Assembly: GCF_028476545.1 (NCBI RefSeq)
Contig: NW_026733059.1
Span: forward strand, 165,209-229,208
Source: Physella acuta
Taxonomy: Eukaryota > Mollusca > Gastropoda > Physidae
Direction of reading: 5' to 3'
DNA: 64,000 nucleotides
Position numbers and translations under genes: made by a program. Positions 1 through 12,000 of this stretch are shown here, one piece after another. The notes under the pieces were generated by a model. That model saw only the letters and a program-made list of their open reading frames with translations. It was not told the origin of the DNA and ran no database searches. Position 1 is the stretch's first letter, and each line of letters opens with the position of its first letter.

Positions 1-1795
1 GCACAACAGCTGCACCAGCATATAAAGAAGGATTAATGTTTGGAACAAATGGTACTGAGTGTGAAGATTTCATAAAGGGTATCAAAGCAGATTGGCGTGC
101 AGCAGCACTTTTGAAGGACTGATCTCCAGTACAAAGAACACCTTCGTGGTCATCCTCACTATGGGAATGTGCCGGTGCTTGAGGCAATGGTGTTGGGGAT
201 AAAGAAGCACGAGAGGTACTGGGTTCTGATGTGGCACTGACTTCTGCAATGGTGTTCTGATTAGATGAAAATGATGACGGAAAATTCTCACAGCTAACAT
301 TTGAAGTATTTGTAATATCCTGATCCATTTCTGCATTATTATTTATATTCCACTGATTAGAGATGTTTGAGTCTGTGTTGTATTCTGCTAGCAAGGGCCC
401 ATCCCCAATGCTGGCATTCTGATAATGTGAGGCTACTAAGTTTTCTTCATAACTCTGATAAATATCAGGACCATTTGTTTCACGTTGTGTATCTTCTTCA
501 TCTAATGTACCAGTGTCCATTTCTCCAACATCTTCCTCACAACTTTGCTTATATGATGATAAATCTAAGTCATTTTGTTTATAATTTGATGAGGCAGTTT
601 GGGTTTTATTGATTTGTTTATAGGAAGATTGACTGCTATTATTTAAAGAATGCTTAAAATCAGTTGAGCTGTACTCTTCAACCTGTTTGTACCCTGATTC
701 ACTTTCAGAATGTACATAATTAAGATTGTCCATTTCCTTCACTTCTTTAGCTGCTGTAAAAGGATTAGTTGTTTTTTCATGAAGTCTGTTTATATACTTA
801 GCACCAATTTTATTGCATTCATTTTGCGTTGAGCTTAAAGTGTACTGTGATGAGGAATCTGATGAGCGATAAATTTCTTCAGCTTGAATAGGACCATCAT
901 CTGAAAACTGGTAACTATTTTGCGAATGTACGCCAAGAGGACATTTTTGTGATAACTCTTCTGCAGATAAATAATCCACAGCGCCATCAACACAATGATC
1001 AGAATCATCACTTTTAACATTGTCAGCAGATAAATAACGCTGAAGCATAACCTTACTCTTGTTAAACAAAGACATTTCATCTGAAACATTATCCGCAGAT
1101 AAATGCCTCTGTAACACTGGTTTTCCTTTTGAAACGTCAGTTCTATTATTGGGAATTGCACAACATAAACTAAGTTCATCAGGCATTTTTAATGAAGAGA
1201 GTGAATCACTGTTTTTTCCTAACATGCAGTTAACTTTAGATGATGTAAAGACAGGGTCTTTGTCTGTATGATCAGTATACCATGAAGTGCTGCAGACATT
1301 TGTTATGTCTTTGTCACAGCATTCAACTGACTTTGCCCTTTCTGATTTGAATGTGTAAATGTTATCAGAAGAACAGTATCTTTCTTCTGAATGACATCTC
1401 AAGTTATGATCACGAGTATTGCTGTGTGTTTTGGATAGAGGGAATGACTCTGGATCATTCTCAGACAAACAGTTGTTATTTCCAGTATTGAAAATGCACT
1501 TAGAGGATGAATCACGGTCTACAGAACACAAATCTTTGCTACCCCCAGTAAGTGTGTCCATAGTTTCTACAAAGTCCATGTTACTATCCCCAAGTTTTGA
1601 CTGACTGTCATCAGGTTGGGAAAGGTCTGATGTAACAAGGTCTTGAGAGAATAAGTCAGAGGAATTTTCATCATAACTGTTTTCCAAATCTTGGGTAGAC
1701 GTTGCTACATGCAATTTTTCTGTTACTTCAGTAGACAAGACACTGTCATTCTCTAGGAACTGAGATTCTTTAACTTCATTGGTATAGTCATCATC
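1..1795 (-). CDS. Long internal coding exon of an unidentified Ser/Asp-rich protein (partial gene)
   Basis: On the minus strand one frame is open for the whole interval, about 598 codons without a stop, and leaves the window still open. It begins at a good splice acceptor (pyrimidine-rich tract and CAG, AG at 1796-1797) in phase 0 with DDDYTNEVKES. The protein is rich in Ser, Asp, Asn and Glu and looks disordered. Two short motif series stand out: RHLSADNV, RYLSADNV and DYLSAEEL (about 955-1115) and four YKQ motifs with a preceding Ser/Gly (about 540-700). The last visible stretch, near the window edge, reads FVPNINPSLYAGAA and looks more ordered. I recognise no domain and assign no function. 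The start codon lies in an upstream exon not identified here. A long low-complexity exon of this kind often precedes conserved domains, which would lie left of the window. Confidence is high that it is coding, low on identity. Confidence 0.82.
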
Positions 1796-2100
1796 CTGTG
1801 TAGTAAGTAAACAAGAGCTGAATACATTTTTGATACAGAATAAATTAAAGGCAATGCAAAAAAACAAATGCAAACCAGTGGTTCATTCTTGAAATTATAT
1901 GCATAAGAAAATAATTGCCTCATTGAAACTTTCAAGGTTTAGTTTTGGATTATTTGTTCCTCTAATAATACACCAATAAATACAAAGTTTCTGAAACATT
2001 GATGGAAACAATGCTGAAAAGACATATCAAATTAAAAATGTATATCAAATATTGTATTAATGTCAAAGATATTTTAATTGTTGTCGATTTAAAAGCTTAA

Positions 2101-2152
2101 TAGAAACTAAATACCATAGTCTATGATAGAAACTAAATACCATAGTCTATGA
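2101..2152. repeat. Perfect 26-bp tandem duplication
   Basis: A 26-bp unit starting TAGAAACTAAATACC occurs twice in a row without a mismatch. It is probably a recent slippage duplication inside an intron. Confidence 0.9.
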
Positions 2153-2399
2153 TCTATATACTACTAAAACTCAAGTTTGTTTACATGTTTGAATATTTAT
2201 TTGTTTGTTTGCCTGATCGACTATTGTGATATGTTCGACTCTATCTGGAAAGCTGTAAAATAGTATGCAGGTAGAGAATAATTTTTTAATGCAGACAGAC
2301 TGTTGATCACAAATTTATTTAAAGACGTTAATTAATTTATTGATTTATTCATAGTTAAATTAACCGTATTTTTTTAAAAATGTTAATACTTTGAATAAA

Positions 2400-3010
2400 C
2401 TTTGTGGGGATAGTGACGTCCCTTGATGTGTTTACATTTTTGGTACAATAAAAATGGCGGACCCCATCATAGACTTTGTGGCCCATTCAAAAGTTTAACG
2501 CGTTACAAAGCTAATTTTCTGCTGGCTATAACTTAAACAATACGTCCGTTTGCTGTATTTATTACGTTCCAACACTTATATCAATTTTCAACTGTCTTTT
2601 TCATTTAGTTTTACGATAAATTTCTCTAGGTCTAAAGATCAGCTGTCGAGAATCTAGCCTAGGGCCTAGATTCTAGATCTAGATCTAGAATCTAGGTCAC
2701 TAGACTCATTGTAAATTCTAGATCTAGACTTAATGTAAATTCTACATTTAGAATCTATTTCGGGCCTTAATTATTTTATATAAATCTTTGTTTAGCTTCA
2801 ATGATCATCTAATTCGAGAATACATGGGATTTTTTTGTTATCTAGGTTTTATATCTAGATATAGTAGGATTACTCACTAACTTGGAGGCGTGGTCGGCTG
2901 CTAACAACAATATGGCGTACGGACCGGACGAATGACTTCCTACCATTTTTAGGCCATGTTTACCACGAGCAAAATGGCGGGTGTTCACATTATTTAAACA
3001 TGGTATAGGT
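2400..3010 (-). promoter_or_regulatory. Candidate promoter / 5' non-coding exon of the left-edge gene
   Basis: Three ATGGCG-type strings (YY1-like; CGCCATTTT on the minus strand) occur near 2454, 2913 and 2974 in a locally less AT-rich patch. A donor-like TTA/GTGAGTA at 2878/2877 on the minus strand could end a non-coding first exon covering about 2878-2990. A comparable motif lies just upstream of the DBHS start codon. The promoter assignment is inference; strand and start site are not proven. Confidence 0.35.
2640..2770. repeat. Cluster of palindromic AGATCT/CTAGATCTAG strings
   Basis: CTAG, AGATCT and CTAGATCTAG recur many times over about 120 bp, giving a self-complementary low-complexity patch. 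Similar strings appear at about 31420, 57790 and 58258, so this is a genome-wide compositional habit rather than a local site. Confidence 0.7.
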
Positions 3011-3444
3011 GGCCAGGGCTAGATATGCCAGAAAAGCATTTTAAAATTTGCTTTGGAGAATGAAGGCTAAATTTTAAAGCCAGTGTCATAAACATTAATA
3101 GAACTTTTTTTTTTTTTTACGTTTTCAATTATTTTTTCTTAAGCCCTATATGTGAATGATAAGGTTGACTATCAGGACCTCGCGGGGCACAGGGCACGTG
3201 AAGTAGGGTTCATCTGTTTCTTTGTCCTAAGCAAATGAAGGGATAGTGTGGTCAGAGACATGCTTGGCTGGAATCGTTTTTGTTGTCTGAGACTTTGCGG
3301 GACACTGGGCAGGTGAAGTAGAGTTGAGTAGGTCACCTGTGACGTCAATATATGAAGGGATAGTCCGAAATCGTTGTTTTCGGTGTTTTTAAAAGATACA
3401 TATTTTTGAATGTGGGGTCTGTTTTTTGTGACGATAAGTGACAC

Positions 3445-3714
3445 TGCAGTAGCGTAGCGAGGAGGGGGGGGGGGGCGGGAGGGAAGGCGAGGCGGGGGGG
3501 GGGTGGGGGGGGGGACATATGTTGGGGCGCCAAATTGGTTTGGAAAAATAAATTGAAAGGTTGAGGGGGGTTCAAATGGAAAGTTTGAGTGGGGGGGGGT
3601 GCACATCAAAAGTTTGAAGGGGGTGGGGGGGGGGTTGAAAATCGAAATCTTGGGGGGGGGGGTTCAAATCGAAAAGTTTGTCCCCGGGCGCCGGGAAGGG
3701 TCGCTATGCCTCTG
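3445..3714. mobile_element. hAT-like non-autonomous element with G tracts (CAGTAGCGTAGCGAGG end)
   Basis: The left end reads CAGTAGCGTAGCGAGG (from 3447) and the right end, reverse complemented, CAGAGGCATAGCGA. AGTGACAC (3437-3444) and AGTGACAG (3715-3722) flank it as a 7/8 target duplication, the size used by hAT transposons. The interior is a run of G homopolymers with TCAAATCGAAA-type spacers, shared with the copy at 37406-37654. The Pro-rich minus-strand frames here are translations of these tracts and not genes. Confidence 0.65.
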
Positions 3715-3864
3715 AGTGACAGACGTGATGTTTTTTGATGGATGACCCCCGAAACCCACAGTTATCCAACGGATGACGGGTATTCTAGTAGTAACTAAAT
3801 ACCCGCATATATAGAAGGCTGGTTGAAGGGCAGCATACCGTGTGTAGAATTTCTTCAAAGCTTA

Positions 3865-5749
3865 GAATTTTCTTATTTTTAAAAAAAAAATGCAGTCATG
3901 GTTTTACATAAAAAGTAAATCCTTTAAGTTCTTTCTCCTGCTGTATGATAGTTTAATCAGTAACTTCATGATTACAAATTTTAATGTCTTTGTAAAGAAC
4001 TACAAAGAATTAAAAGTTTTTCTAGTAGATGTTAAAAATAGTATTATTGCTCTAAAAAATACTTTTAACCACAATAACTTGTTTTCATGATTTTTTTTGG
4101 GAAAACTTAACAGGGTATCGATAATTCAGTTTCCAGATGGTTTTTATAATGATTGATGTTATGCCAATTTTAGTTTTAGATATTTAACTGCAAAAGGAAT
4201 AACATACAATTGTTATTTTAAAATGAATGATTAACAATATGAAAATGTTTTTTTTCAAAAGGTTTATTAAATTATTTTTTTTTACTGTTGGGGGTGGTAA
4301 TATGTCCCTTTAGATGTATGAATCATTAGTTTTAAAATGACTATGAAAACTGAAGTCTTTTCTGATGAGCATTTATGTCTGTCAAATTATGTGGTACAAT
4401 TTTTAATTTTTCTTGTACTTTCTTTTAGCTTTCACTCAACTTTGGTAAAGATTGTGGGGGGAAAAAAGGAAATATATTTTTTTTATTATTACTTTTCCCC
4501 TGTTTTAATTTATCAGCATTTAAAATGGTCCGAGCATGTTATTTTATTTGGAGCAGATAGCTTGAGTATTAACCCAGGTAACTGAAAAACATACACAAGG
4601 CCCTCACCAGAAGACTCCCATCTAAATAAATCAGGCTTCTTGAGGGTACAAGCATTTCTCATCAAAGACCAAATCAAGTGGCTGGGAAAGATCGCACTTC
4701 GACAAGTGAAAAGTTGAAGAAGACCTATATGTTATGAATCATGGCCATTAAAAATATTAAATTAAGCGCACTGGATATGGTAAAACATTGAGTCCATCAT
4801 TATGTGTAAAATAAATATCAAAATGTTTTGGAATAACACAGTAGGTGATAATGAACCAATGCCATTTGGTTTTGGAATCTGATATTTTGTGGATGACACG
4901 GTACAGGGGAATAATCATTTTAGCAAATGGTCATGTTTTTTCTAACAATTGACATTTTTTTTACAAAGAGCTTAAATCAGATTTTACCATATTACAAACA
5001 CTGCATACTTTTGTAGAGATATTGTGACCTTAGTGTCTAAAGATACATAGTAATCATAGGCAGTAATTTTACCTCATTAAATAAAGTAACGTTATGTATA
5101 CTAGAGACAAACTGGTAAAAGAACAAGTACCTTTCTAAGCTCTAAAGTGTTAGGGACCAAAAGTAGTGTTTTCTTTGGGTAGGATATTCGTTTAATGGAT
5201 GATCCAGTGAGTGGATGACGATCAATGGTAAACAGTTAAAAGAGTTCGATAGTTTAATTAAGTCTTCATCTTGCCATCAAAGTGAGCGCAGTTTTGGTCT
5301 GGTCATTTAGGTGTGTCGCAGCATGTCCCGGGGTGTTTTTTCATATTGACAGCAGACCTCTTCCATGAAACAATGAAGCTTATTTTTGTAGTAAATCCGG
5401 TGTCAGCTTTTTCGGGTAAAACAAAGAAACTGGGATTTGCATTCACAAGTGTTCAGATGAGAACAAGTTTTGGTAACTGGAACCCCAAACTTCTAATTAG
5501 ATATTTAGTTTGTCTATAAAATTTAAATGTTAAGTAGGTAGTAATGATCACTTAATGAATCAGATGAGCTAGTGTTTAAGGCTACTGTTTAAGAATCCTT
5601 GTGCGAGGCACAAATAAAATGTACATAATTGTTGTTTCAGTTAATATGAATATGGTACAAAATTCTGATTGGGTTTTAAGACAAATACATTTTGTACTGT
5701 TGGTTTTCGACTTTATCATTTTTGAAAAGAACAAATGGAATATTAATTG
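3865..5749. other. AT-rich intergenic stretch, nothing recognised
   Basis: There is no convincing exon, repeat or RNA gene. Short plus-strand frames at 3890-4090 and 4337-4585 are Phe/Leu/Asn-rich, as chance frames in AT-rich DNA are. Confidence 0.5.
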
Positions 5750-6477
5750 CAGAGATGTAACCACCCGCAAAAGAAAAAAGGGGTGGGGGAGATAAAGAGG
5801 AAAAGAATTGGAAGCAGTGACAGTGCCGGCAATTTTTTCAAACTATTTATGGTATTTCAAGATTTTTAAGAACATTTCAAACAACTGAAACTTCACTTTA
5901 AAAACAATAACCACTTGAACACTAGTTATGAAAATAACAGTGCACACAGACTGTGCTCACATTGTTTCAACCATGATATAGATGAGGGGTTGGTTGAATA
6001 ATGGAGACTTATAAAAAATTGTAAAGTTGAGTAAAAGTTATATAATGAAAACATTTGTTTCTTCAAATATATTAGCCATTTCTTTGAACCTGAGGTACAT
6101 TGACCCTGAGCGATCACCATGTTTCAATAAATAAAAAATTGTAAAAATGTGCACATTTACAGTCACTGAAGTTAACCAACATTGACAAACTAACAATTCC
6201 TTCTTCATCCGAACTGTAGTGGCAGTAATAGGGATTCTTCTGCTAACCAGAAAAAAATGTAATCCTGCTTGTATAAGGAAAAAATTTGTTGGCATAGAAT
6301 AGTCTCTTTTTTTGTTAGTAGGAAAAAAAGATTTCAGTTGCTTTTACAACAAGAAAAAAAGATGGTCAGCTGAAAATATTTTTTTTTTGTGGAAAATTTT
6401 CACTTTGTCTATACAGAAAATTTTCCTCAAATGGTAAAAGCAGACTTTGGGAAAGAATCAGAAAAGTTACATCTCTG
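5750..6477. mobile_element. 728-bp element with 12-bp inverted termini CAGAGATGTAAC
   Basis: The left end CAGAGATGTAAC and the right end GTTACATCTCTG are perfect inverted repeats, and TAATTG lies directly outside both ends (5744-5749 and 6478-6483) as a likely target duplication. No transposase frame is visible, so it would be non-autonomous. A related copy is at 26958-27201, and single termini occur at about 9961-9972 and 10624-10635. The CAG start suggests hAT, but the visible duplication is 6 bp, so the superfamily is unsettled. Confidence 0.6.
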
Positions 6478-6797
6478 TAATTGGTTTTAAAAAAATAATA
6501 TAGACTTAGCATTATATTTTAACCAATTCCTAGATACTAAAATTAAATCTGCATTAAAAAATTAACAATCTTTTAAATACCCAAAAAATAAGAAAAAAAT
6601 TTGCAAGTTCATTCTTTAGGTTGATAAATTAGAAATCTCTTAACACAATTTAGCACACACAAAAAATACTTACGCCCCAATAAATTGTTTTCTTAATTTT
6701 AATGCATTTGACAAAGTAAAATATATTTTTGTTAAAGGGTTTTCTAAAATGAATACAGGAAGTTTGGCCATGCAAGATTCATTAAACACTTTTTGGG

Positions 6798-6963
6798 CAG
6801 TGTTTCTTTCAGGTATTTCTCAGGGAAGGTGATGGGTGGGCAGCCCTGTCTCCACGGACAAAAAAAATTCAATGATTTATATTAATTAATGGGCCTATCT
6901 TTTAACAAGTGTCCAGCCCCCCCCCCCCCCCCTCCCCCACTGAAGAAACTGAAAGAAACCCTG
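6798..6963. mobile_element. hAT-type G/C-tract MITE, diverged copy (family of five)
   Basis: The termini are CAGTGTTTCTTTCAG and, inverted, CAGGGTTTCTTTCAG. The flanks TTTTTGGG (6790-6797) and TTGTTGGG (6964-6971) match at 7 of 8 positions. The interior keeps the GTGTCC-poly(C) segment of the other copies (31898, 36527, 58520 and 59215). Divergence makes it the oldest copy here. Confidence 0.7.
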
Positions 6964-8242
6964 TTGTTGGGTATTAGTAAGTGGTGGTTATAATAGTTAT
7001 ATATTTGGATGATAGTAAGTCTCAGACCAAGGCCGTCCAACCCTTCAGACACCATTACAGAGAAAATTGTTAAGGGGGCTACATTGATAGAAAAAACCTT
7101 TTAAAAATGAAGAAAAGAGCAGGAAATTGGACATGCTATAAAACTATAATCAAAGCTTTGATAGATGGAGTATGTTAAGATTGAACATGACAAAGAGATT
7201 ATTTCTTTTTTTTTTTTTTGTTGCTTATAAATGGATTTTAATACTTGGAGTGAGTCACTTAATAACTGAACATTAAAATCACAAGTTTGATGGAGTCTCA
7301 CCTTGCACAAGGAAAGAACAAGTACCAAATGTAAAAAAGTATATGCTTTTAACTTAAGTCTAAATTAGGGTGTCTCCTAAGATTTTAAACTTCATTATTG
7401 TTCAAGATGACTTAAACATTTAAAAACTACATTTACTTACCTCTAATTTGATACCAATTTTATTTATCAAATTTAATAGGTAGCATATAAAATGATTTGT
7501 GAAAAAGCCATAACATTATTTTATTAGTAGGCCGCAATATATTATTTTCTATAGTTTACAGTATTTTTGAGTAAGTTTACAATAATATTAAATAAAGCAA
7601 TTCACCTTTTGCTTACTTCATGTTCTGCTCGATATTCTCAGCAATTAGCACAAAAATAATGTACAAATGGCAAGCTTGCATAAAACACTAAAAGTCCATA
7701 GTTAAAATTATATCAGTAGTGTTGAATATTACTAATTATTACGCAAAAAGAATGATTATTAGTATATATTTCTGAAATGACCATCAAACATTGTTAAAAA
7801 AAACGGAATCACCGTTTTTGGCAGCCATCATTACCATGATGATGGTAAAAGAAAGTAGGTCAAGCGATAGGCTAGTCTAAATTAGTTAAATAATAGAAAA
7901 TGAACAAAAAAAAGTGTAATAAGCTTTTAAATACACTAATTGAATTTATTTTTAGTTGCAATGGTAAAAGTGGCTAATAAGTTTTTCAAAGATGTTTCCT
8001 TTTGTAACACTTTTAAAATGCTGTTATTATACAGACTATTATTTAATTATTGTATTGGAATTTTCATGCATTAGTCTAAGGTGTGGCATATGATTTTAAA
8101 CTACTTCACTGTTAAAGATTTAAACCATTAAAAACTATATTTTGTCTCCTCAGACCCAGAATGTTCTATATCCATTTTTTGTTTTTTCAAGATGTATACA
8201 TACACTATTTAGTTTAAATTCCACCTTAGCATAATATAAATA
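6964..8242. other. AT-rich intergenic stretch with a dispersed duplicate
   Basis: No gene is seen. A stretch near 7372-7440 resembles one near 8090-8145 (both with GATTTTAAACT, then TTAAA and AAAAACTA segments), which points to an old dispersed repeat. Confidence 0.4.
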
Positions 8243-9020
8243 TACTAGCTGCATACCTGTGCTCCGCCATGGTAAATCATTTTATTCCTTCAGCGCACCA
8301 CGCTTCCCGTATACCCGTGCTTCGCCACAGTGTGGATATTGTTATTACCTCAATGTGTGCGAGTGCAGGTACCTGCATTGGGACGAATATTCCTTCGGCG
8401 CACCACTACGGTGTGGATATGGTTATTAGCTCAGAGTTCACAGCGCTGGGGGTCCCCCAATTGGGGCAGATATTTTTTGTTGGTATACTTAGAGTTTACC
8501 ACGCTTCGCTACGATGGGGATATATTACGTCAGAGTTTACTGTGCTGCGCGTGGGTGCAGGTCACAGCATGGCTGTGAATATGTATACCGCCCTGCGCAC
8601 GGATGAAGGTCCCCGCATTGGGGCGGATATTCCTTATACCCGTGCTTTGCTACGGTGTGGACATGCTCCGCCACGGTGAATCATTTTATTCCTTCAGCGC
8701 ACAGCGCTGCGCATATACCCGTGATTCGCCACAGTGTGGATATAGATATTACCTCAGAGTTTGCAGGGTCCCGGCATTGGGGTTAATATTCCTTCAGCGC
8801 ATAGCGCTACACACAAGTAGCTTAAACACGTGCGTCGCCAGTGTGGATATGGATATTGCCTTAGAGCTTATACCTGTGCTTCGCCACAGTGTGGATATGA
8901 ATATTACCTGAGAGTTTACAGCCCGGTTCCCTTCATTGGGGTTAATATTCCTTCAGTGTACCGCACTGCGCGTGTAGCTTATAACCATGCTGCGCGCTGG
9001 TGTGGGTAGTACTAAGGTTT
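8243..9020. repeat. CG-rich degenerate repeat block, irregular tandem units
   Basis: Modules recur in the same order: CCCGTGCTTCGCCAC with AGTGTGGATAT, then ATTACCTCAGAGTTTACAG, then CCGCATTGGGG with ATATTCCTTCAGCGCA. About six or seven TTCGCCAC/GTGTGGATAT modules lie at irregular spacing (about 40-190 bp). The block begins TACTAGCTGCATACC, a start shared with a fragment near 33571. It stands out from the AT-rich surroundings by CpG content. The open frames in it (8269-8911) are phase coincidences. Its transposon class is not clear to me. Confidence 0.7.
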
Positions 9021-12000
9021 GAATATGGATATTCACAAAAATTAAATTACGGCAAAAAACAATTGAGAGCCAACGCTCTCACAAACATTCGCCTAGACAT
9101 CTCTCCTCCCCGAACCCAAGGCGACATCTAAACCGCCGCCAAAAAACTTGTTTTCCCGGCCGTCCGCGCCCAGGGAGAGACTTTCAAAATCTATAGCGAA
9201 GACTGCATGACACACTACCACCAGCGTTATATAATAGATAAAAGAAAACAAAACCTTAAAGGCCTTAAGAGTTTTTCGTGAACATTTTTCCAAAACGAGT
9301 TATAACAGTAATGTTTCTGAAAGAGTTATTTGTTTACCTTTTATTTGATACTAAGTGTACAGTAATTATCAAAGTAAATCAGAAGCTGTAATTTTTTTAA
9401 AGCGTTTGTTAAAACAAATATTACATAACTATCTTGCTAAGCTGTTATGTTTCTGTAATGCTGCACTCACTCAATTTTCTTGTATCTGACATGCATTTAG
9501 CAAGCATTTAGCCGGAGCTCAATTTAAACAGGGAGCACAAAAGGAGTGGCAAAATTCTAAAACAATTTTGTGGTATTTCATTTTCAAGGTTTCTTTTAAA
9601 CTTAAGTTTGAAAACCATGACATCTAAGCCCTGTTAGGTCGTGCAATCAAATCATATTAAGGCGTGTTAAGAAGCCATGTGGTACAGAAAGTGTCTGTAA
9701 AGTTGAGTAAAGCATAATAATGTGAACATTGCATTTTTTGGCACATATCTATATCTCATTTATAATAAAAGTCTTTCAAGTACTTCAAATTAATTTGCAT
9801 TTCTTTTTGGCAATACTTAATAGACCGGCAAAAAAGTTTTCCAACTTCGTTAGTTTTTATTTGGAAATCAATGATTGGCAGAAATATATAGTTTTTGTTT
9901 TTGGCCACAAGTTTCCAAAAATGGAAAAAAAAACTAGCTCTGTAAAAAAAAAAAAAACAAGTTATATCTCTGCTATCCTAAAAAGCCACACTGATATAGT
10001 GATGTAGCCTATATTAAACAGCCTAACAGCTGTCCATAGATAACAACACGATTAGCCGAATTTTACCCACCAACCCTTATCGTCATTAATAGCTCAAGTC
10101 CCAACACAACTGCCATATAAAAAAGTTCAGTCCACAGCCACCCACCCCCTCTCAGCAAATAAATTTTTTTTTTCATGCAACATCTGACTAGCTTTATGAA
10201 AAATAGTGGGTAAAATAGAGTGGTAGTGTCAGTGTGTGATCGCTAACAACACATTCACACGGTCCCACGTTGTAGACTAACAATTGCCTTTTCCCCTCCC
10301 CCCAAATGATGTAGATCTAGTAACTGAGTAAACACAGTGTAGACCGTGTAATCATGCTTGCGTTAGGGAAACAATGGAGTAAAATCACTGAAGAGCAGCC
10401 TTTTAGTTATTAGGAAAATATGGACATTGTGAAAGTTTTGTTTCTATATAATTGAGTTACTGACTTTTTTTAAAAACTTAGACCAAATAAATTAGCCTCT
10501 TTCTTTCTGAAAAAAATGGATCGGCGGAAAAGATTTCAGGTTTTTTTAAATGTCAGTCTGCAAAAATTGTTGATATTTACAACAGAAATTTTTCTGGAAT
10601 GGAAAAAGCTAATTTCTGGAAAAATTACATCTCTGGTCCAAACAAATCATAGTCTGCTAAAGATTAGTCTATCAGAGAAAAACTACTATTCAAACTTAAA
10701 ATCTTACACCAATCAGATTCTCTATTAACCAAGTATCCGTGTCAGCTAAAAAAATGCAAGTAGTAATGCAATATACGTTGTCACGCAAATTGACTTTTAA
10801 ACTACAAACCCAAAAATTTTAGAACTCAAATTTTACTACTCTGGAAAATAAAAATTTGTATTCTTGAATCTGGAATTTGCGCTACTGTCTATATTATATT
10901 TAGTCATTGCTGGGCGCTAGTTTAGTAAAAAGCAACATAAATTTTCTTTCAACCTAATGTTTCAGTGGCGCATATAAATATTTTTATAAATGTCACTGTG
11001 TGACTTGTACCTTATCTTCCGCTCTTGTATACTTCACATATGGAAGAAATAAACTAAAAATTCTTAGTGTAAGCACCTATTATAATAATCAGGTACTGAT
11101 AAAGATTTTATTAAATAAGTTCAAGATATTTTGAAATGACCTTGCAACTTAGTGAATAACAAAAACAATGACTGGGTGTTTACCACAGACATGTTTACCA
11201 TAGCGACCATTATAAAGATCAAGCAACACACTTTAATTATCTACATGTTGCGTGGGAGGAGTGGAGGCAGAGAATTTAGACAGCTCTCGATTTAAGATTA
11301 TACACATTTGGCCGAAAGACAAAAAAAAATGGGGCTTACCTGCAATTATGCAAAAAGTCAAAAATTGCATCAAGAGAAGAAAAATAATAGTTCGGACAAA
11401 AACCTTAACTTTACTGTATCTTGACAATTGGAAGATTATCCTCGCTCAGTTTACAGCAGCTAAAATTAAAACCTCATAAACTTCTGGCAAGTCACTTCTT
11501 TATGGACAGAATACATGTTATATATATATCATATACATAATATATGTACAATATACCGTATTTAACGCTTAATTGTATATGGACAACAGTATTGACACGT
11601 AATGTGATAACTGAAAATCAGAAATATTTGATCATTAGTGAGAATAGGCTGCTCAAGATTTTGAACTGATGCCCATTATGCCAGTTTAAATCAAGAAGAT
11701 GGACAACATAAATCTACCTAAAGTCAACCATACATGATGCCACACACCTGTAAGGTTTCAAACTTCTATGACAATCTGCTAAGTGTTAGAAGGGGGTGAA
11801 AAGAGGGTGGCCTGGTTTTGTGAGGGTATGGGAAAGTAGCTATCTTAAAGGTGCATGACATCATTCATGGACAACCATTAACTTTGAACCCCCCCCTTAG
11901 ATCCCAGTATATACGCATATTAAAAATCGTCATCTAATGTAGCACCAAATGTTGCTTATCACCAAAGGGGATAAAAAATGCCTGAACGATAATTTTTGAA

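Larger units (their letters stand above)
1796..2877 (-). other. Probable first intron of the left-edge gene; AT-rich, no coding signal
   Basis: This interval lies between the acceptor at 1796 and a possible donor (TTA then GTGAGTA on the minus strand, GT at 2877-2876). It is AT-rich and has no convincing open frame. It holds a perfect 26-bp tandem duplication and a cluster of AGATCTAG strings, listed separately. That it is one intron is inferred from the two splice-like sites only. Confidence 0.35.

Noticed and set aside
3172-3609. Pro-rich minus-strand open frames
   Set aside because: They are translations of G homopolymer tracts inside a MITE and have no splice or start context.
8269-8911. 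Overlapping plus-strand frames of 82-136 codons
   Set aside because: They lie wholly in the CG-rich repeat block, in several frames at once, with no known family.
9093-9293. Minus-strand 66-codon frame with a hydrophobic stretch
   Set aside because: Short, no family, and next to a repeat block; not supportable as a gene.
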